From Trichopria drosophilae (taxonomy: Eukaryota > Arthropoda > Insecta > Hymenoptera > Diapriidae): a stretch of DNA of 64,000 nt. Shown here one piece after another: positions 55,500 to 64,000 of the stretch (position 1 is its first letter; each line of letters opens with the position of its first letter). The DNA lies in assembly GCA_030407085.1 (NCBI GenBank), contig CM059582.1:89332001-89396000 (forward strand), read 5' to 3'. The notes below the pieces were generated by a model. It was not told the DNA's origin. It worked only from the letters and a program-made list of their open reading frames with translations, and searched no databases. The position numbers and the translations under genes were made by a program.

Positions 55500-56005
55500 A
55501 AGAATGAAAAATTCCACATTTTTTACCGTGAATTTATGCAATTTAGGCAAAAATCACAAGAGACATTTTTTACTCAGAATTTCGCGTAGAATATGGTAAT
55601 ATTTTTTATGTTTCAAAAAACGGAAATTTTCAGTTCGACGGCCGCCATATTGAAGCCGCCATTTTGAATTTTTCAAATCTGACCTCGGATTCGTAATCAG
55701 CGACCCCGAAAATCTTTAGAAACGTACGATTTGTAATCGTAGGATAATTCATATCGTTCAGCTTGGTAAAGGAATACAGTAATGTGTAATATTGCGTTTT
55801 GAAAATTTCGGAATTTTTTCCTCGGAATGTATGTAATTTAGATAAAAATCGCAAGAGACATTTCTTATTCAGAATTTTGCATAGAATATGGTAATATTTT
55901 TTATGTTTCAAAAAATTGAAATTTTCAGTTCGACGGTCGCCATATTGAAGCCGCCATTTTGAATTTTTCAAATCTGACCTCGGATTCGTAATCAGCGACC
56001 CGCAG
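55500..56005 (-). repeat. two 300-bp units with ATGGCGG motifs, inverted relative to 44.9 kb
   Basis: CGGCCGCCATATTGAAGCCGCC and CATTTTGAATTTTTCAAATC occur at about 55640 and 55935. Each is preceded by the tail CAAGAGACATTTCTTATTCA-type sequence. They are reverse complements of 44930-45145. Open minus frames across them come from the repeat itself. Confidence 0.75.
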
Positions 56006-56651
56006 AATGCTTAAAAGTACTGTCACTTTTTCTGGTGGATTGCCCAGAACCTTCGCCCTGTAAAAGGGTTAACAAGTCGGCTTTCGTGTGGATAGATAGC
56101 CATATATTCGCAGACATTACAGGGCGATGCAAGACGATGCAGAACCACTCAGCCAGCCGACTTGATCTTTTTTATCTCTCATTTGTACGAGGTTCTGGGA
56201 AAACTGCGGAAACCCCAATGTGAATGGATGAACTACTTAATCATAAAAAGATCCAGCTTCTGGTGATAAAGCACCCGTCCCTAGCTCAGTTATCGGTCTG
56301 CTACATATGCCGTAGTAGCAACAGCTGTTACTGTTTTTTTGAGACGCTCCACCTCATTTGAAAATATGTCATAAATAGGATTTCTGACTCCTAGCTGTTT
56401 CCACCCATTTTATATCAAAACTGATGTAAGAGTGATTGTAGCAAGTATAATAATAAATGAATGTTAAATATCTGAGATAAAGTAAATAATATAGGGGTAT
56501 AATTCGGATAACATTATATGTATTCTTGAATTCCTTTGCAGGTTCTGAGCAAGAAAGCAATTTGGTGCCTAATAATAAGATAATTAAATTGTACCTAATT
56601 TGAATTAATGGTAGTAATAATAATTAGCAAATCAGAAATGATTGACTTACA
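56006..56651. other. interval without recognised gene
   Basis: A short inverted pair (TTCGCCCTGTAA and TTACAGGGCGA) lies near 56050-56130. No coding feature was noted. Confidence 0.35.
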
Positions 56652-57031
56652 AGAAGTAAATGCTGTCGCTGCATTGGCGCAATACTTCGAGAGGTTCGAG
56701 AATATGACGACGGATCTCCTGAGGCACCTGCACTACTAATTGTTTCGGACTGTTGTTGATTGGCAGTAATTACAATCTGAGGTTGTCTGGCTATTTGCAG
56801 TGTTCTGGAACGTTCATCGATAATAATCTCAACCTCATTGTTCACGCCATCATCCTCCGCGCTATAAGGAAGCTCGTCTTCTTCTTCAGCTTCCTCATAC
56901 TGATCATTATCAAAATCTTCCTCCTCTTGTCCGGGATTATTTCCACTACCTTCCCCTTCATCACAATCAACAACTACAATACAACCATCGTCTCCATCTT
57001 CATCTTGATCCCTCTGACTAGAGGTAGGTAC
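56652..57031 (-). CDS. candidate exon of an acidic protein
   Basis: The minus reading has an acceptor (TTTTTTACGCAG) at about 57032 and a donor (CTTCTT then GTAAGT) at about 56652. Between them one frame of about 126 codons is open: VPTSSQRDQDEDGDDGCIVV, then GNNPGQEEEDFDNDQYEEAE, then EIIIDERSRTLQIARQPQIV and SSAGASGDPSSYSRTSRSI. It is strongly acidic, then Ser/Gln-rich, and has no domain that I recognise. Clean splice signals on both sides and a biased composition favour a real exon, either of a host gene or of a transposon accessory protein. Partner exons are not established; 58032-58241 on the same strand is a candidate first exon. Confidence 0.4.
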
Positions 57032-58031
57032 CTGCGTAAAAAATATAAACATACAACAAACTGAATAATTCAGGAATGTTTTTTTAGACATATGGAAAAA
57101 CGATAATGTAACGCGATGCTCTATAAAACTGCCTTATCGTGAACATAGGATGGAATGAAACTCATTAATATTTAATGTTTTCCTGACATTAGTATATTTC
57201 CAAGTTGGTACTTAAATTCGAGGCCGTTCGATTACCCATTACATGCTCTACAAACCCAAATCCCCCTATTATATGCGCATAATTTATTTCAAGGTCTCGA
57301 AATCTTTAAATCATAATCGTAAATATAGCGCATGATATAAATCTAAATAAATATTTTGATGTTCATATTTTTACTGAAATATATGAATTATGATGAATAA
57401 GGATAGATCGTATGCATGTTAACGTTAATTTTTTCCCACAAATTAATACATTTGGTACCTATTTTGTGATGGGTTACGGTGGGAACCGGATGACCACCAC
57501 ATAGTGCGTCTGACGTTTATGTGATCAGCTTCTTCTGAATTTGGTAATGAATGCCACATGACCCACTGTTCAATGATAATTACAAGTTTGGGACTACGTG
57601 GAAAATTGGCCACATGAAACCCGATTCTCACAGCAGCTTTAAGCGGGGCCGAAGCGTGTTATAAAATTTTTAAGTAATGTTTTTGCATAATATATTTATT
57701 TCTAAATTTGTCGTGTTTTACTAATTAGAAAAATGAGAAAGCCTGCGATTTTGTTCTTTTCTTTGTAACTGCGTTATTATGTAAAGGAAATTTATTAGTA
57801 ATAAATATAAGGCATGTAAATGAAAACACATACAAAAATGGTACATATATTTCCAGCATATGTAAAAATCGTATTTCTTTTTAAATTTTTTCTCTAGCTG
57901 AAGAAGAAAGAGTTTTTTTCGTTTCTTTTTAGGTAGTTTGGATTCCAAATGTAGACAATACTTCAGCTTCTTTCTTGTAGAATAGGCTCTTGTCTTCTTA
58001 GAAAACTAGTTCTGATGATGATTCGGCATCG
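57032..58031. other. interval without confirmed gene
   Basis: A 62-codon minus frame (57631-57443) starts MRIGFHVANFPRSPKLVIII and has a less random composition than its neighbours, but I recognise no family. The rest is AT-rich. Confidence 0.3.
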
Positions 58032-58241
58032 CTAATCCAAGCCCGGATAATCTCTTATTAGAATAACTTCTGTATCACGTAGTATGCATACAAACTTCGG
58101 AGAAATTCTGGAACTGGCGCGGTTTTTCCGTACTCCTCTATTTCCGGCCGCTGACAAAAGAGATTTACCTCCTTTCGATTTCAATACTTGAGTATCTTGT
58201 ACCGTAGGTTTTTCACATATAATACAATTAAATTCACTCAT
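58032..58241 (-). CDS. candidate first exon with a Cys pair
   Basis: The frame starts MSEFNCIICEKPTVQDTQVL, then KGGKSLLSAAGNRGVRKNRA. A CxxC pair at the N-terminus followed by a 'SLLxAA' stretch is reminiscent of N-terminal zinc-binding segments of repeat-associated proteins. This is weak. The frame may end in a donor rather than at the stop. It is upstream (minus strand) of the acidic exon at 56652-57031. Confidence 0.3.
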   Translation of the reverse strand: MSEFNCIICEKPTVQDTQVLKSKGGKSLLSAAGNRGVRKNRASSRISPKFVCILRDTEVILIRDYPGLD

Positions 58242-58763
58242 TGTTATTGATTACAAACTACACTAACAAAACGTTAGTTTTGAAAAAGCATAGAACGCGA
58301 AAAAACATATTAAACATACATTAAGCGCGCTAATAATATAAAATGTATCCAAAATATTGATTTCGAAACAAATCCGCTCGTTGGGACATACGCAGCAAAA
58401 CCTAAAAGTGTATTAAGCAAAATGTAGGTCAACGGGATAAAAGTGAGGTTAGAAATGTCGAAATTATGATTTCTACCGCCAGAGAAAGAAAAATATGTCA
58501 TAGGGATTACCGATATTGACGAGTTTACTTGAAAGGAAAATTCGTTATTCCTGCAAAGAAGAAGTGGAAGTTTTTCGACACAAGTTTAATAACACTGTAA
58601 TGAAGTCTCCCATGCACCGTTGAATCGCATTTTCTGAGCTCTCATCTTTATGGTCCAAGCCTGTTCAACTTCACCGCATGAAAACGTAGGATTATATTGT
58701 CACGTCTAGACAACTACGACGAATTATCCAACGGACAGGACCTAAAAAGGCTCAAGAACCCTT
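58242..58763. other. interval without recognised gene
   Basis: No motif or repeat array was seen. Confidence 0.35.
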
Positions 58764-59696
58764 TTAACCCTTTGAGCCATGCATTTTTCTTTACACGGAA
58801 AATGGTTGAAAATTGTTACTCGGGGGGTTTCAGGGTCGATGATCACGAATCCGTTGTCCAATTTTCAAAATTCAAAATGGCGGATCCAATATGGCGGACT
58901 AAAGTGCCAAAATGTGATACGATCGCATTGAAATTTGGTTTTGGGGGGGTTTTCGAGGTCGCTGATTACGAATCTGCCCTAAGATTTTCAAAATTCAAAA
59001 TGACGGATTCAATATGGCTGACCTAAAGTCCAAAAAGTTATGCGATCGCAGCGAAATTTGGTTTCGGGGTTTTTTCGCACGACTCGCATACGGTCAACAC
59101 ACGAAGCATGTTTCCCGCAAGTGAAGTAGAGTACCATTTTGAATTTTAAATCTGAAGGCAGATTCGTGATCAGCGACCTCCAAAACCCCCCGAAACCGAA
59201 TTTCGCTGCGATCGCATAACTTTTTGGACATTTGGTCCGCCATATTGGATCCGCCATTTTGAATTTTGAAAATCTGAAGGCAGATTCGTGATCAGCGACC
59301 TCCAAAACCCCCCGAAACCGAATTTCGCAGCGATCGCATAACTTTTTGGACATTTGGTCTGCCATATTGGATCCGCCATTTTGAATTTTGAAAATCTGGG
59401 GGTCAGATCGTGATCAGCGACCCCAAAAACCCTCTATATATGATTTTTTGGCCCTGTTTATTGTATTCTTCTATCTCCCATGCATTTATTGTAAAAAAAA
59501 ACGTGTTTTTTTATTCAATTTTTTATATAAACAATATAATAAACAATTTGTGTGAATTACCCGTTGAAACATGTTTATTAACATATTAGTGAAACGCATA
59601 CACAAAAAGCCGCATGAAAAAAGACGTTTTAGGTACTGAAAGACGAAGAAAATGGGAACGAAAATGGTGGGATCTCAAAGTGCCGCAAAGGGTTAA
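58764..59696. mobile_element. TTAA-flanked palindromic element with ATGGCGG units in its arms
   Basis: TTAA (58764-58767) then CCCTTTGAGCCATGC at the left, and GTGCCGCAAAGGG then TTAA (59693-59696) at the right, give matching ends and a TTAA target duplication. The inner arms hold about two plus-strand units (CAAAATGGCGGATCCAATATGGCGG at 58876; a diverged one at 58995) and two to three minus-strand units (59225-59260, 59355-59390). All carry the CCAAATTTCG-GCGATCGCAT tail. Open frames across the arms (FKMADPIW) are repeat artefacts. It is non-autonomous; piggyBac-like by its ends. Confidence 0.7.
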
Positions 59697-60539
59697 ACCC
59701 TTAATTAATTTGGTTATATATAACCATGAAGGGCAGTCAAATTACAAGAGAAGGGATAAAATTAATTATTACGCCATTTCATTAAACAATTTTTTTTTAT
59801 TAATCCTACACATTGCATACACATTGTTCATTTTTAAGTTCTATAAAATAGATATATATTCCATATTTTGGGAATATCGTTCGGATAAGTTCGCGATGAG
59901 CGATATTTGAAAAATAATTAAAAATAAAACGAGTTAATCGAATTCTCTTCACAGAACTAAATCAACTGGAAAAAATAATTGAAAATAAAACTAGTTGATC
60001 GAATTCTCTTCACAGAGAAACGATTACTCTGAGATATTTGTTAAATATTATAGGAAAGAATTCTACACATAGAATACTTTCAGACAACAGTCGCCAGGGC
60101 TATAGCAGAGCACGCACGCTTGTCTTCCAGCATGGTAAACGTGCTAGGCTCGTGACAAATGTCATACGTACATCTAGCAGCATTGACTTTTGTACGACAC
60201 TTGTTGCGGACTAGCACGGCTGTCGTGCTAGGCAGGAACAAAAGCTATACGATTCGCAGAACAAGAGAGGCCACAAATTTAAAGCAGCAGCTTTGTTTAC
60301 TAACATAGTATCCGCTCGAATGTTATGTTGCTGAAGCTAGCCTCATAATCTAGCCTCCAAATCTCCGCGTGCCAGGGGCGAATAGCGAATGGGCGCGCGC
60401 GGGGGCCCAGGCGCAGCGAGTACTTCTTTTCACTAAATTTAAACAACATACACCTCCAAGGAACCCACAAACTTGCAAACCTATATATTAGAAGGGACAC
60501 GTGCAACCACTGGCGAAGAAAATTTGTACAAACCATAAA
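59697..60539. other. interval with a 60-bp duplication and a short hairpin
   Basis: ATTGAAAATAAAAC-AGTT-ATCGAATTCTCTTCACAGA occurs twice (about 59912-59960 and 59973-60020). GTGCTAGGCTCGTGACAAATG (60140) is mirrored by ACACTTGTTGCGGACTAGCAC (60198), a hairpin of MITE type. No gene was recognised. Confidence 0.4.
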
Positions 60540-61140
60540 ATTTGTTTATTCCAACCTAACGATAAAAATCGCTCAAATCACATGACGTAAACTCCGAAAC
60601 GACTAGAAAAAATTCATAGTAGCGTAGAATAATATTACAAACAATATCCGTTTGCAACCTAGAGGGAGCAACAATTTGTTTAAACAATATAAATTGTTTA
60701 TCTCAAATTTCAACTAAAAAATGTTGTAACTATATGCCACAAATTCCGAATCGACGCGATAAAAATCATAGTAGCGTATAATTATGTCCAAAACAATATC
60801 CGATAGCCATCTAGAGGGAGCAACAATTTGTTTAAACAATATAAATTGTTTAACGCAAATTTTCAATAAAAAACGTTGTAACTATATGCCATAAATTCCG
60901 AATCGACTCGAGAAAAATCACAGTAGCGTAGAATTATCTTAAAAACAACATACGATTGCGACCTAGAGGGAGCAACAATTTGTTTAAACAGTATAAATTG
61001 TTTATTGAAAATTTTTACTAAAAAACGTTGTAATTATATGCCACAAATTCCAAATCGACTAGAAAAAAATCATAGTAGCGTAGAACTATCTTAAAAACAA
61101 CATATGATGGCAACCTACAGGCAGCAAGAATTTGTTTAAA
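60540..61140 (+). repeat. 152-bp satellite, four units
   Basis: AGAGGGAGCAACAATTTGTT marks recur at 60661, 60813 and 60965, and a diverged one at 61117; the spacing is exactly 152 each time. Units contain TGCCACAAATTCCGAATCGA and the palindrome TTGTTTAAACAA. Confidence 0.85.
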
Positions 61141-61400
61141 CAATCGAACCATCTTAGTTAGGTATCGATACTCGCGTTCGGTTTTCTCCAGGACTACGAT
61201 GGGGACGTAGCGAGATTTGGTCCAATCTTTTTTTATTAGCACTTTTTAAATTTTTTTTACCTGTTTTTCATTGTATTTTTTTTGTTTTTAATCCTTTTTT
61301 GACTTTTTTACTACATGGTTAGCGATTACTTTGTATGTAACAGTTGTACTATATTTGCTTGTTATTCATCAAGGAAACGCAGTGTTGCGCAAAGGTCGTA

Positions 61401-61708
61401 CACTGAAAGAAGTTCAAGACAGCAGCTGTAATGGGTAAGCGGTGCAGAGGTGCTATGCCCTAAGACACCCATTGCGCCACTTTTAAGACGGCTGCTGTTC
61501 CAAAATAAAAGACGACTGTTATACCACCACTCCATTTGTACGTAGTATGGCCGCCGACCCTTTCCAATGGAACATTGGTTGTCCGTATTTAAGACAACTA
61601 CTGTCCCAAACTAAGGCCATTATCTTAATTTACGAATGGCAGCCATCTCCCACTTTGCACTGCAGTTATCTCTACTAGCATGTCTGTAATCTTAAATTTC
61701 TCTCAGTG
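61401..61708. mobile_element. 308-bp MITE with TA target, inserted at a transposon gene
   Basis: CACTGAAAGAAGTTCAAGA at 61401 is mirrored by TCTTAAATTTCTCTCAGTG ending 61708. TA flanks each side. It has no ORF. It interrupts the C-terminal part of the minus-strand transposon protein (which reads from 62522 to about 61711). CACTG-type ends with a TA target suggest Tc1/mariner derivation. Confidence 0.65.
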
Positions 61709-62522
61709 TAGGTGTTTTCAAAACCTAAAATAGGAAGGTTAATTTTTTTAACGAATAAATCACTTTGTGCTGTAACAGTATTTTTTACCCGATTATACAC
61801 ATCATTTGAACATTTTTCGGTAAGTGCGGTATTATGTATGAGAATTGCGCGTATGATATTCACCCGTACCTGTGGCATTATTTTGTAATCAAAGGGCTCG
61901 TAGTGCCCGGTGCATATAAAATATGACCAGAGGCATACATGTGCTCCGCAACAATCTTCAACACCACGAATCGTGCCTTGCTTCGGCGTATCTTTTGCCT
62001 CGTGGATTCTCGGCGATTCGGGGATACTCGGAGACTTAGATGATTGTCCATGAATCTACACCACTTTCTACGAATGCTATCAGGGATACTAGAATGCAAT
62101 GAATCCAGGTAAATGAACAATTTCTGTGCTGGCACCATTATTAGCAAGGTCCAATATAATATAATAGTACGACCTTTTTAACGCTCAATCGACGTAAGCT
62201 ATTCGCCAAATGTTCCGAAAATACGATTAAGTCTTTGATTCGGGCAGCTTACAATCGAGCCAGTTGCATCGATGTATAAAAATAATCGACCCTTTTGCTC
62301 CAAAACATGTCTTAAAACTTTTTCGGCCATCATTAAGACGTGCAAAGGGTATGTTGCGGCATCGTGGATGAAACCTTTTAAAATTGTACCAGGCAATTTG
62401 GTCTTCAATTCCCGTATAACCTTGATAAAAAATGGTTCATCCTTATCCATCTTATCATAATTGCTTTGACTAGCAATTTTTTGCAGAATGACGCTGTCTG
62501 GGGCATCGTTCAACATTTGCAA
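61709..62522 (-). pseudogene. uncharacterised transposon protein, broken
   Basis: 62522-62199 reads MQMLNDAPDSVILQKIASQ, then FFIKVIRELKTKLPGTILKG and KGRLFLYIDATGSIVSCPNQ. 62147-61878 reads LFIYLDSLHSSIPDSIRRKW and 61878-61675 MPQVRVNIIRAILIHNTALT, into the MITE end. I recall 'Y(L/I)DATGS(I/V)V' from repeat-associated proteins of insects and other invertebrates that are usually annotated only as uncharacterised. The Asp may be the first acid of a DDE-type core, but this is inference. There are stops between the frames. It lies between blocks of the 152-bp satellite. Confidence 0.4.
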
Positions 62523-63050
62523 TTTTGTTAGAGAAGGGTAGACAGTTTCTAACTATTTAGCAAGTTTTCTTCGTTTGTCTCCTTTAATGAAGCGTCGATG
62601 GTATTGTGCTTTATGATGATATGGTGAAGACATTTGTATTGTAACAGTTCTGCCCCGAAATGGCATCAACGACTCTCCATAAACTTTGAAAACATATCAG
62701 GTACAAGCACTGTTTAAGCAATTGGCCGTTGCTCAAAATAAAACGACATTGTTTTTATACTTGGGTGGATTAAGTCTGCAAACAGAATTGTCAAAACTTA
62801 ACGTACAGTATGGATGTGAAGTTTTGAAGATGTCATTAAAAGCATCTGTCCAGCCGTCCTTTAAGATTTGTTTTCCTCTCCAAAATTCTGTCCAAAACGA
62901 ATGACGCTGAAGCTACCAGTCTAATATAGCAGAGTAAAGTCCGCGAGCCAGGGATCCCGCACTTTCCCAATTTACTTTTAAAACATTATGCAGTCACAAA
63001 ATGTTAATAAAGGAGTGTCACGTGAAAAAGTACCTCCAAAAAACGATTTT
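62523..63050. other. interval between transposon remnant and satellite
   Basis: It may contain the N-terminal part of the preceding protein in broken frames. I recognise nothing definite. Confidence 0.3.
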
Positions 63051-63445
63051 TATCACCAATAAAAAGTATGGACGACAATTATTATGTCAAAAAGAAATAT
63101 ATTACAAACAATATCCGAATGTAACATTAAGGTAGTAAGAATTTGTTTAAACAATAGAAAATGTTTATTGCAAAATCTAGCAATAAAGGTTTATAACTAT
63201 ATGTCACAAATTCCGAATCGACTCGAAAAAAATCACAGAAGCGTAGAAATATATTACAAATAATATCCGAATGTAACATTAAGATAGCAAGAATTTGTTT
63301 AAACAATAGAAAATGTTTATTGCAAAATCTAGCAATAAAGGTTTATAACTATATGTCACAAATTCCAAATCGACTCGAAAAAAATCACAGAATCGTAGAA
63401 ATATATTACAAACAATATCCGAATGTAACATTAAGCAATAGAATA
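63051..63445 (+). repeat. 152-bp satellite, variant block
   Basis: GAATTTGTTTAAACAATAG recurs at 63139 and 63291, a spacing of 152, with ATATGTCACAAATTCC(G/A)AATCGACTCG in each unit. It is in direct orientation to the block at 60540-61140. Confidence 0.8.
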
Positions 63446-63639
63446 ATGACGCTGAAGCTAGCAGCAGATTACCAGCAGCAGATTCGGCGGAGCAGTGGTT
63501 CTCATTGATCCAAAGTATATCATAATTATATGAGGATCGGTGATAACTATCGGTCCACAATTTTTACCATATCGTCTATACAACACTAACAATCGAATAA
63601 TAATAAAAAAGTTAGGATAAATTCATATAAACCAGGGAA

Positions 63640-64000
63640 TTGTTTAAACAATTTTTAAACAAGATGTGCTGCTGGCAAAACGGGGACATGTCCACCTCTG
63701 TAATTCTATTTACACGATCCCTACAACATTAGTAGTCGATTACACAAAGTGAAAAAAATTAACAAAAATGCGTACGGCCTGTAGAATTGTTTAAATAATC
63801 TATAAACAATATCTGCTGCTGGGAAAACGGAGATATGTCCACGTCTGTAATTCTTATTATATGTCCTATACGACATTAGAAATCGATTACACAAAGTGAA
63901 AAAAATTAACAAAAATGCGTACGGCCTGTGGAATTGTTTAAATAATCTTTAAACAATATCTGCTGCTGGCAAAACGGGGACATGTCCACGTCTGTAATTC
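63640..64000 (+). repeat. related satellite of about 148 bp, truncated by the window end
   Basis: TGCTGCTGGCAAAACGGGGA and its variants recur near 63668, 63815 and 63960. Each is followed by CATGTCCACGTCTGTAATTC. GTTTAAACAAT also occurs. The array continues beyond 64000. Confidence 0.7.

Noticed and set aside
55630..55971. 113-codon minus ORF
   Set aside because: It spans the two 300-bp repeat units and repeats the phrase FEKFKMAASIWRPS. It is an artefact of the repeat.
58697..59379. Overlapping open frames on both strands with repeated FKMADPIW and KFGFGG
   Set aside because: They arise from tandem ATGGCGG units whose length is near a multiple of three. The same phrase appears in every unit and on inverted copies, so it is repeat translation, not a protein.

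Overview
The window looks like nuclear DNA of an arthropod, most likely an insect. It is AT-rich, has short spliceosomal introns and many microsatellites, and is packed with transposable-element families typical of insect genomes. A hymenopteran is plausible from general impression only. I see no confident host gene. Almost every coding signal belongs to a mobile element or its remains, and most of them carry stops or frameshifts.

Layout. 0-6 kb holds a possible LTR end, a C-terminal scrap of a RAG1/Transib-like transposase, gypsy gag and non-LTR reverse transcriptase fragments, and two ORF1 fragments. 7.15-11.6 kb (minus strand) is a nearly full-length CR1-like non-LTR retrotransposon with zinc-finger and FP25K-like ORF1 parts, endonuclease, reverse transcriptase and a short-repeat 3' end. 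11.7-16.7 kb is a mosaic of hairpin MITEs, a TTAA-type element end, GC-rich blocks and a 50-bp satellite. 17.1-21.6 kb holds another non-LTR element (plus strand) abutting a gypsy gag/integrase remnant (minus strand). 21.6-28.2 kb is framed by inverted arrays of a repeat carrying ATGGCGG and contains a broken RAG1/Transib-like transposase and a foldback element. 28.6-30.5 kb holds a non-LTR endonuclease fragment, a tRNA-like segment and degenerate satellite. 30.5-37.1 kb carries the best preserved genes, a convergent pair: a five-exon Myb/SANT-like protein and an intron-containing PIF/Harbinger transposase that keeps its D, D and E residues. 37.6-39.1 kb is a twin-priming-type inverted non-LTR insertion. 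39.5-43.9 kb holds a transposon protein remnant, a 263-bp hairpin MITE, a 2.44-kb element with very long inverted repeats, and a mariner-type MITE inside a TA microsatellite. 45.4-47.0 kb is a reverse transcriptase/RNase H tail. 47.12-55.36 kb is a complete gypsy-type LTR retrotransposon (two LTRs, gag, pol) with an unusual third ORF. 55.5-64 kb holds more inverted ATGGCGG arrays, a possible acidic-protein exon, a TTAA-flanked palindromic element, a MITE, another transposon ORF and arrays of a 150-bp satellite that run off the window end.

How it works together. Two systems can be read functionally. In the Harbinger pair, the transposase cuts DNA and the Myb-like partner probably supplies DNA binding or nuclear import. 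In the gypsy element, gag, protease, RT, RNase H and integrase lie in the usual order, and a non-envelope ORF follows pol behind a splice-acceptor-like sequence. A recurring theme is elements whose inverted arms consist of tandem units carrying ATGGCGG motifs, in at least four arrangements.
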